Source: Cristatella mucedo (taxonomy: Eukaryota; Bryozoa; Phylactolaemata; Cristatellidae). Taken from it: 64,000 bases of DNA. Under the pieces are notes generated by a model. It saw nothing but the letters and a program-made list of their open reading frames with translations, was not told the DNA's origin and searched no databases. This document shows, piece by piece, positions 58,736 to 64,000 of this stretch (position 1 is its first letter; every line of letters begins with the position of its first letter). The DNA lies in the NCBI GenBank assembly GCA_009760855.2, contig WPIO01000253.1, forward strand, positions 1 to 64,000. Reading direction: 5' to 3'. The translations under genes were made by a program, and so were the position numbers.

Positions 58736-59330
58736 TAGTCTATGTAACGAACAATTGTATTATCTTCTGTTAAATTATATGTAAAGTTTAACTTTGCCAA
58801 TTCAATGCTTAGACGGATTGCTGTAATAGCGTGAACATAAGCAGCTTCTTCTTTTTCGTCAAAATATCCTAGATGTTTTTTATCTCCATATATTCGAATA
58901 TATGCTTTATATTTGTTTGCTCTTTTATCAAAACAAACCCCAATAAAATCAGATGATAAATCTTTTCGTTTTGGCTTATTTCTTTGATTTTCTGAATGAG
59001 TTGCTTAACGTAAATTTTCGAAACGATTATCTTGTTTATTATTATTAATGTGATCTATCTCATGTAAAGGGAATTTACCAGTCATGATTAACCACACTAA
59101 CCTATGGGCGTAGTATGTTTTTCCATCAATTCCTATTGGCCTATATCCAGAAGTATTTATTGCACCTGCTTCCGAGCCAAGTGTTACTCTCTGCCGTCTA
59201 GCACATTATGAGTAAATATTCCAGTAAAAGCATTATAATCAAATAATTCCTTAACTCTTTCATATAATTTATTAACTTCATCTTGATTTATTTTTAGTAT
59301 ACAATACTTTTTAATTGTTTAATATAATAT
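58732..59330 (-). pseudogene. HNH homing endonuclease with AP2-like C-terminus
   Basis: Minus-strand order: ERVKELFDYNAFTGIFTHN, SEAGAINTSGYRPIGIDGKT, the HNH core HRLVWLIMTGKFPLHEIDHI and NNNKQDNRFENLR, a TAA at 59,005-59,007, then FIGVCFDKRANKYKAYIRIY and KKHLGYFDEKEEAAY. This is the layout of phage-type HNH_3 endonucleases with an AP2 DNA-binding end: they cut DNA to spread their own gene. One stop and one frame change near 59,195. It overlaps the end of the pX-like locus by 4 bp and is a likely parasite within the virus. Confidence 0.8.
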
Positions 59331-59368
59331 TAATTACTCTATACTTAAAATAATTTAATTGATATAGA

Positions 59369-60129
59369 ATGTATCAAGAAGTCAAACTTGATCTATATGA
59401 TCATAAAATTGATCTAATTCATAAATCTAAGGAACAAATCTCTATCAGATTAAAGAACAGTGATTTAAATGGCACTAAATATATTCTTATAACAGATACT
59501 CAACGTAGAAGAATAGAAAAGTATAAAGCAAAGGGAGTAGGAATGCAATTGAATCTTAGTCCCTAACAGTTAAAGGCAAATAGAATGCATGGTTCAGGTA
59601 TTGTGGATATAATAAATAAAATATCTCGTGGAAGGGAATTTCACTTGAAATTACCAGCAGGAGTAAAATCAGAGTTCCAAATGGAAATTTTAATAATACT
59701 AATAGATAAAGTTTTGCCGGAGCAGGAACACAATTTACTAAGAGAATGGAAGATGGGTACCAAGGAGTCAATGATCTTGATAATCGCACACTTATTCATG
59801 ATCATACATACACATAAACAGGTGGAATGCCAGAACCAAAACGAACAGAAATACGAAATTTATCCGACCATGTACTGGCAGAGAGTGATGCTCGTATTGC
59901 ACTTGATCCTAAACAGCCGGCTTATGTTTGCGAAGATGCTAAAACGGTGGCAGCAGTCATGGCAGCAAAAGCAAAATTAGGTTTGGATATTGGTGGAATG
60001 CTTCACGATTCATTTGCAACTGATTTCTTAAAAGATACAGTAAACAGCCTTGCAAGTTTGAATAAGATAAACAACTATGCATGTAGTATTGTTGATAGGA
60101 TGTTAGATATCAGAAGAAAAAAGATATAA
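59369..60129 (+). pseudogene. PLA2-domain capsid-associated protein, broken
   Basis: Start preceded by TTGATATAGA. The N-terminal part ends YKAKGVGMQLNLSP (TAA 59,564), then in frame HGSGIVDIINKISRG. After a frame change near 59,700 and a TAA at 59,707 comes a phospholipase A2-like core with the glycine loop FAGAGTQF and the HD pair in LIHDHTYT, TAA at 59,815, and the rest SDHVLAESDARIALDPKQP to TAA at 60,127. Similar domains in parvovirus VP1 and Maverick/adintovirus proteins help particles cross membranes. Disrupted by three stops and one frameshift. Confidence 0.7.
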
Positions 60130-60172
60130 AAAATTAACTAATCTAAGTTTTATTTTTTGTTTTATTGATGGT

Positions 60173-60661
60173 CTAATTATCAGCAGGATTGAATTCACTT
60201 CGCTTACATGAATTATAAACTTTAACTTGATCAATCTTTAATCTAATATTAAGTCTTTCTTCAGAGTTGTAAGCATCTTTAGTCACATAGCTTCCATAAA
60301 GAATGCCGGTAATAGAAAAGTCAGTTCCAAGTTTTTGGACTACATTAGCAATAGTGTTGAACTTCAGTTGTTTATTTTTTTGATCAAAGAACATGCTTGG
60401 TTTAACACCAAAATCAATTCTTATTCCAACTGTAGGTCTTTGAGACAAATAAAAACAAATAAATTCAAGTTTCTTACTTGACCTTTCTAAATTTTTTTGA
60501 AGTGAAGGCATCATTTCCTCAGTAATGTATACTCATGTGTTAAAGTAAGGTTTAGAATCTTTAGAAACCTTCTCTTCATTGTGAACTCGAGCTGGTTTTC
60601 CTTTTGGAATAATAACAAAAGCATTTTCAAAAACTACGAATTTCTTATTTTGGATTTCCAT
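60173..60661 (-). pseudogene. Viral protein of 162 aa, one stop, unknown
   Basis: Start MEIQNKKFVVFENAFVIIPK with CCCTTTATAGAA directly upstream. A TGA near 60,531 interrupts an otherwise single frame that continues YLSQRPTVGIRIDFGVKPSM and RLNIRLKIDQVKVYNSCKRS. Composition suggests a soluble beta-rich protein. No family was recognised. Confidence 0.55.
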
Positions 60662-60699
60662 TTCTATAAAGGGGAAATACATTGTTTAAAATAAATTAA

Positions 60700-61075
60700 T
60701 TATCCCATCGTTGTTCCAAAATCAGTTAATTCCATTTGTTTTAAGAAGATTAACACCTTCTATCACAATCTTTTTGATTGAACTTTTGCAGTTGAAATGT
60801 TTAAAAAGATGGTATATCACCAAAGTAACTTATTACCTCTGGCATTGGTGGAGCTCCATAAGAATCAAAGGAAAAACACTTAAAACCTCTTTTTTAAGTG
60901 CTACCCAATGATATATTGCAAGATATGATTCTCAGGTATGACAAATAAGACATTCATTCTCTAATGGTTTTGTCAGTTAATCTCTTGCCAACACACCTCT
61001 AAAGTTTTTTAAATCTAATTCTTTTATATAATTATTTATTTCTATATCTGTTAATGCGGATGACTTTACTTTTGT
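60700..61075 (-). pseudogene. Adenain-like cysteine protease (Ulp1/adenovirus protease type), broken
   Basis: Recognisable only by reading across frames on the minus strand: ALTDIEINNYIKELDLKNFR with GVLARD, ENECLICHT, then the catalytic His region YLAIYHWVALKK, the Asp region CFSFDSYGAPPMPEVISYFG and the Cys region QKFNQKDCDRRC. This is the His-Asp-Cys order of the capsid-maturation protease shared by adenoviruses and Mavericks. The usual Gly after the active Cys is Asp. At least three stops and two frame changes. Confidence 0.75.
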
Positions 61076-61336
61076 TTAGTTTGTCTATCGTGTTCCTAAT
61101 CTCATTAATTATTCGTTGTTCATTTGCACCTCGCCCAACCCTTCTACCTTGAGATAAAGATCCTTCACCAACAACAACTGGAGTACTTCTTAGTCTAACA
61201 AATTTTGATTTCTTTTTATTTCAGATTGTAAAAATTCCTTTTCCATTCCTCTTAATCCTTTTGTGCTATCTACTTCAACATTCTCTTCATGGATTGTATC
61301 AGTTGGTCTCTTACACTTCATGCAATAAATCTCCAT
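61032..61336 (-). pseudogene. Small Cys-motif viral protein upstream of the protease
   Basis: Start MEIYCMKCKRPTDTIHEEN carries one CxxC, like the short zinc-ribbon-type proteins common in Mavericks. A frameshift follows in an A-rich run, then SLSQGRRVGRGANEQRIINE and a basic tail ending TAA at 61,032, overlapping the protease. The second Cys pair is not seen. Confidence 0.5.
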
Positions 61337-61364
61337 ATCTCTAAATATAAAAAATTTAAATAGA
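61337..61364. promoter_or_regulatory. 28-bp divergent promoter region
   Basis: Lies between the starts of the Cys-motif gene (minus) and the ATPase (plus). AT-only core with AAATATAAAAA and TTTAAATAGA just before the ATPase ATG. Confidence 0.45.
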
Positions 61365-62448
61365 ATGTCTTTAAAAGTTCAAGCTTTTAATTTCGGGCAG
61401 GATAGTGCTAGTGGACACCAAGATTCATTACCTAAAGTACCAATTAGAGCGCTAGTTTTATGTCCAAGTGGAAGTGGTAAATCTTAGTTAATATTGAATT
61501 GGGTATTTTTAGGAAGGTTAAAGTATGATGCTTGTACTATTATTGTAAGAAGTTTAGACCAACCACTATATCGTGGATTTATAAAAATGACAAAAGATAA
61601 TCCTTCTTTAATAATAATAATAATAATTCACTTGATAAAGCGTCCTCAGAGAACTCAATCTCTCTCTAGGCGCTTTACATTTGCTGCAAAGTGAAATGCA
61701 AGTGAATGGTAAGTAAAATCATGCTTGAAAAACCAACGAAATGAATAATTGGTTAGGGGTGACATGCGCAGGGTCAGCATGCAAATGTGGTTAGTGGCAG
61801 CATGCACAGTGTCAGCACGCATAAGCACATCAAGGACGAATCACAGGGACCTACTAAATTGCTGTCCTAAATAGGTGTGTTTTTAAGTTCCTTTTAAATG
61901 TGGTCAGGTCAGGGGATGTTCTGCCGCAGGTCGGGAGGGATTTCCAGGCTTTGGGAGCATACGAACTAAATGCACGGTCTCCAAAAAATTTAAGATTTGT
62001 ATGAGGTATTTCTAGACTGTCGTTTGGATTAATGGAATAGATGAAATGCCGGATGTTGACTCGTATAAGAATTGTAGAAATGTTATTGTATTAGATATGT
62101 CAGAAGATCAAACAAAGATATTAGATAATTTTACTAGAGGACGATGTAAAAGAATGAATGTATTCTATCTTGCTCAATGATTTACAAGAATACCTAAACG
62201 AGAGATTAGGAATAATATAAATTTGATTAAATAATTCAAACAAAACAATAATGATATTGAATATATTCGCGAGGCATATGTTGGTGATATAGATAGAAGG
62301 AAATTCAAAGATTGGGTTGATTGTACTAGGAAAAGATTTGGATATTGTGTTATAGACAACCAAAACTGAGGATGAGGGAAGATTTCGGTCTGTTGATGAA
62401 GAAGGAAAGCAACTGATAACTATTTTTAACATTAATATTTTAATATAA
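61365..62448 (+). pseudogene. A32-type genome packaging ATPase, interrupted by a LINE
   Basis: It would pump viral DNA into capsids (FtsK/HerA superfamily). Start MSLKVQAFNFGQDSASGHQD, Walker A LVLCPSGSGKS (61,455-61,484) followed at once by TAG, then LNWVFLGRLKYDACTIIVRS. A LINE-A occupies 61,611-62,027. Beyond it: EMPDVDSYKNCRNVIVLDMS (Walker B region), ILDNFTRGRCKRMNVFYLAQ, a TGA and a TAA, then REAYVGDIDRRKFKDWVDC. A frame change near 62,362 gives the acidic end SVDEEGKQLITIFN. Confidence 0.88.
61611..62027 (-). mobile_element. LINE-A 3' fragment inserted in the ATPase gene
   Basis: ATA-rich tail, hairpin (AAGCGTCC, GGCGCTTT) and 3' UTR, ending in the coding part before the CTAGACTGT stretch. 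The ATPase reading resumes at ATTAATGG with no obvious codon loss. Confidence 0.9.
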
Positions 62449-62466
62449 TATTTTAATAGGAAAGGA

Positions 62467-62904
62467 ATGATAGACGGAAAGTTATATCAAAGGTGAAATA
62501 GACCGTACGAAGGAAGTGCTCAAGATGCGCTTGATTGAGAAAACTTACTTGATAATTTAGAAAAATTACGTAGGGCAAGTATACTTACCAGCAATGAAGA
62601 GATGGCAAGAATTTAAGCTGAAATGGCTGCTAGAGATAAAGTAGAACATAAACTAAATGAACGTGCGTTAGAAGAATCAAACAATGCATTAGGTAAGGTT
62701 GATGTTGAAGAACTTAAAGTAATAAGACCAAAACTTGCAACTCAAACGGAGAGTAATAAACTAGTGGAAAAAGCAATAGAAGCTAAAGGACCTCAAGATA
62801 TTTCTATCGTTTTGAAAAAAGCAATTAATGATGCTGCGTCTAGAAAACCTAAAAGAGCAATTAATAGAGTAAATCAAGCAAAGACACATGCAGCTAATCC
62901 ATAA
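62467..62904 (+). pseudogene. Viral protein of 145 aa, three stops, unknown
   Basis: Single frame from ATG at 62,467 with TGA, TGA and TAA in the first third. The rest reads AARDKVEHKLNERALEESNN, DISIVLKKAINDAASRKPKR and a basic end. Charged and helical. It follows the ATPase on the same strand. Confidence 0.5.
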
Positions 62905-62920
62905 ATAAGAGAAATTCTCG

Positions 62921-63629
62921 ATGGTGTCAAAAACAGCAGCAGAAAGTCTTCAAATTAACCCATCTAATGGTACTCCATAGACAACAAACCAAATATAAAA
63001 GATTTTGAAGATGAAACTAGTTTATCGCCAGCAATTGCTACTAGTACTCCAAAGAGGAAAGGTAAAAAAAGAAAAGATAAAACTAGTTTACCTGCTACAA
63101 GTGTTACAGAAACTAGTTTACCTGCTACAAGTGGGGCAGAAGTTAGCTCACCTTCATTTACAACTGCTATAGACGCTACTTTACCTACAATTATTGAACA
63201 TCCACTGAATATTAAGGAAAAATTAATTGAATTTAGTGAAGAAAAAAATGTAAGAGGAATGAAAGTTGTTTAGAAAGAATATATAAAAGGAATTATAGAA
63301 GATAATATTGAGGAGAGAGTTAACGATATCTATGAAAAGTTGGATGAAAACAATCTAAAAGGACTACAAAAGAAGAACATATTCATGATTATATAAAGGG
63401 ATTAAAAGGATTAAAAGTTAAATCTGGAGAAGGATTGGAAACTATTCTGGTGTCTGTTAAGAGTGATAAAGAAGTATTTAATAAGATTGATTTATGGTTA
63501 AGAGAGCTTGCTGCTGGAAATAATGGAGTGGTAAATTCAATCAGTGCTGCTGTAGATTATTTAGCTAGGTCAAGAAAAGCACCAAAATCTTATGCTGCAA
63601 AAATAAATAACCTTTCATTTAATATCTAG
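62921..63629 (+). pseudogene. Viral protein with basic and repeat segment, broken
   Basis: MVSKTAAESLQINPSNGTP then TAG. In another frame it reads TPKRKGKKRKDKTSLPATS (possible nuclear localisation signal), TSLPATS repeated, and IEFSEEKNVRGMKVV with TAG. After further frame changes LVSVKSDKEVFNKIDLWLRE and AAVDYLARSRKAPKSYAAKI run to TAG at 63,627. Unknown family, possibly a core or scaffold protein. Confidence 0.45.
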
Positions 63630-63631
63630 AA

Positions 63632-63706
63632 ATGAGTGATCTGATGCAAGTCGCGAGAGATATACTTAAAAATGTTGAAGTTATTAGAAAAACTAATCAG
63701 TCAAGT
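63632..63706 (+). pseudogene. Start of a viral gene cut by LINE-B
   Basis: ATG two bases after the previous stop, preceded by ATATCTAGAA. It reads MSDLMQVARDILKNVEVIRK and then runs into the LINE-B tail. The rest of the gene would lie to the right of the LINE, beyond the window. Confidence 0.5.
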
Positions 63707-64000
63707 AAATGTAATGTTATGTCATGTAATGTATCTCCGTCAGTAACTCCACAAAGTCATAAAGACCACGTGGGTGTTACGCAGGAGAGTTTTGTATAGC
63801 GCACTCACAGCCTAAGCGGCTTTCGGTACGCATTCGGTAGCCAACAGACTTCGTCTCACGCAACAAAGAGAAAGTAGGAAGCATAGCAGAGTTAGGAGAG
63901 CAGTTGAGGTAGTGAGTAGCATAGAAGTAGCAGTTCAGGACCGCTGAAAAAGATGTGCCATAGTCGGCAGTTAGAGAGTAGATGTCGTTGCGTAAGAAAG
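63707..64000 (-). mobile_element. LINE-B 3' end, continuing past the window
   Basis: Begins with an ATGTAATGT-type tail and has the full LINE-B 3' signature. Its 5' part is outside the window. Confidence 0.85.

Larger units (their letters stand above)
48820..63706. mobile_element. Endogenous Maverick/Polinton-like (adintovirus-like) virus, decayed
   Basis: An abrupt change to AT-rich, intronless, tightly packed genes on both strands marks the element. Hallmark proteins are protein-primed DNA polymerase B, adenain-like protease, A32-type packaging ATPase, PLA2-like protein, pX-like hydrophobic protein and fibre-like repeat proteins. Most are broken. Three LINE insertions lie inside or at its end. 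Terminal repeats, integrase, major capsid and penton were not found, so the right end is probably beyond 64 kb or lost. Confidence 0.85.

Noticed and set aside
48820-63706. Bacterial or phage contamination in the assembly
   Set aside because: The segment contains the same LINE-A and LINE-B insertions as the flanking host DNA.

Overview
The window looks like a repeat-dense animal (metazoan) nuclear genome, probably from an invertebrate. It has CR1/L2-type LINE fragments, tRNA-derived SINEs, decayed LTR retrotransposons, microsatellites and GT/AG-bounded exon-like blocks, and it lacks tightly packed intact bacterial genes. The species cannot be named from what is visible.

Region 1 to 48.8 kb is host DNA. 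Two LINE families recur. LINE-A ends in a hairpin plus an (ATT)n tail. LINE-B carries a separate FYADDTQ reverse transcriptase. Two tRNA-derived SINE groups are present, and one shares the LINE-A 3' hairpin tail. An LTR retrotransposon at 10,986-15,675 (minus strand) keeps both LTRs, a primer-binding site, a polypurine tract, gag and a DTGA protease, but no reverse transcriptase or integrase. Two further LTR-like families (called LTR-B and LTR-D here) and a 1-kb dispersed repeat add to the mosaic, and many insertions are nested inside one another. Two host genes stand out. One is a spliced gene of unknown function between 16.1 and 21.3 kb, with phase-compatible exons. The other, at 25.4-27.2 kb, is a metacaspase/caspase-like (peptidase C14) gene with the GH and DCCH catalytic motifs and one apparent frameshift right after the catalytic Cys.

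Region 48.8 to 63.7 kb is strikingly AT-rich and gene-dense, with genes on both strands, tiny intergenic gaps and no introns. It is an endogenous, decaying Maverick/Polinton-type (adintovirus-like) DNA virus. Recognisable parts are a protein-primed family B DNA polymerase, an adenain-like cysteine protease, an A32-type packaging ATPase with Walker A, a PLA2-like capsid-associated domain, a GGFLPA hydrophobic pX-like protein, three tandem fibre-like genes and an HNH/AP2 homing endonuclease. Most genes carry nonsense codons and frameshifts. Three LINE insertions interrupt it: in the polymerase, in the ATPase and in the last gene. Capsid, penton and integrase genes are not seen and may lie to the right of the window. 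Many viral start codons are immediately preceded by a TATAGAA-like motif.

The polymerase, ATPase and protease would have replicated, packaged and matured the virus. The fibre-like, PLA2-like and pX-like proteins would have belonged to the particle. None of the core genes looks functional today.
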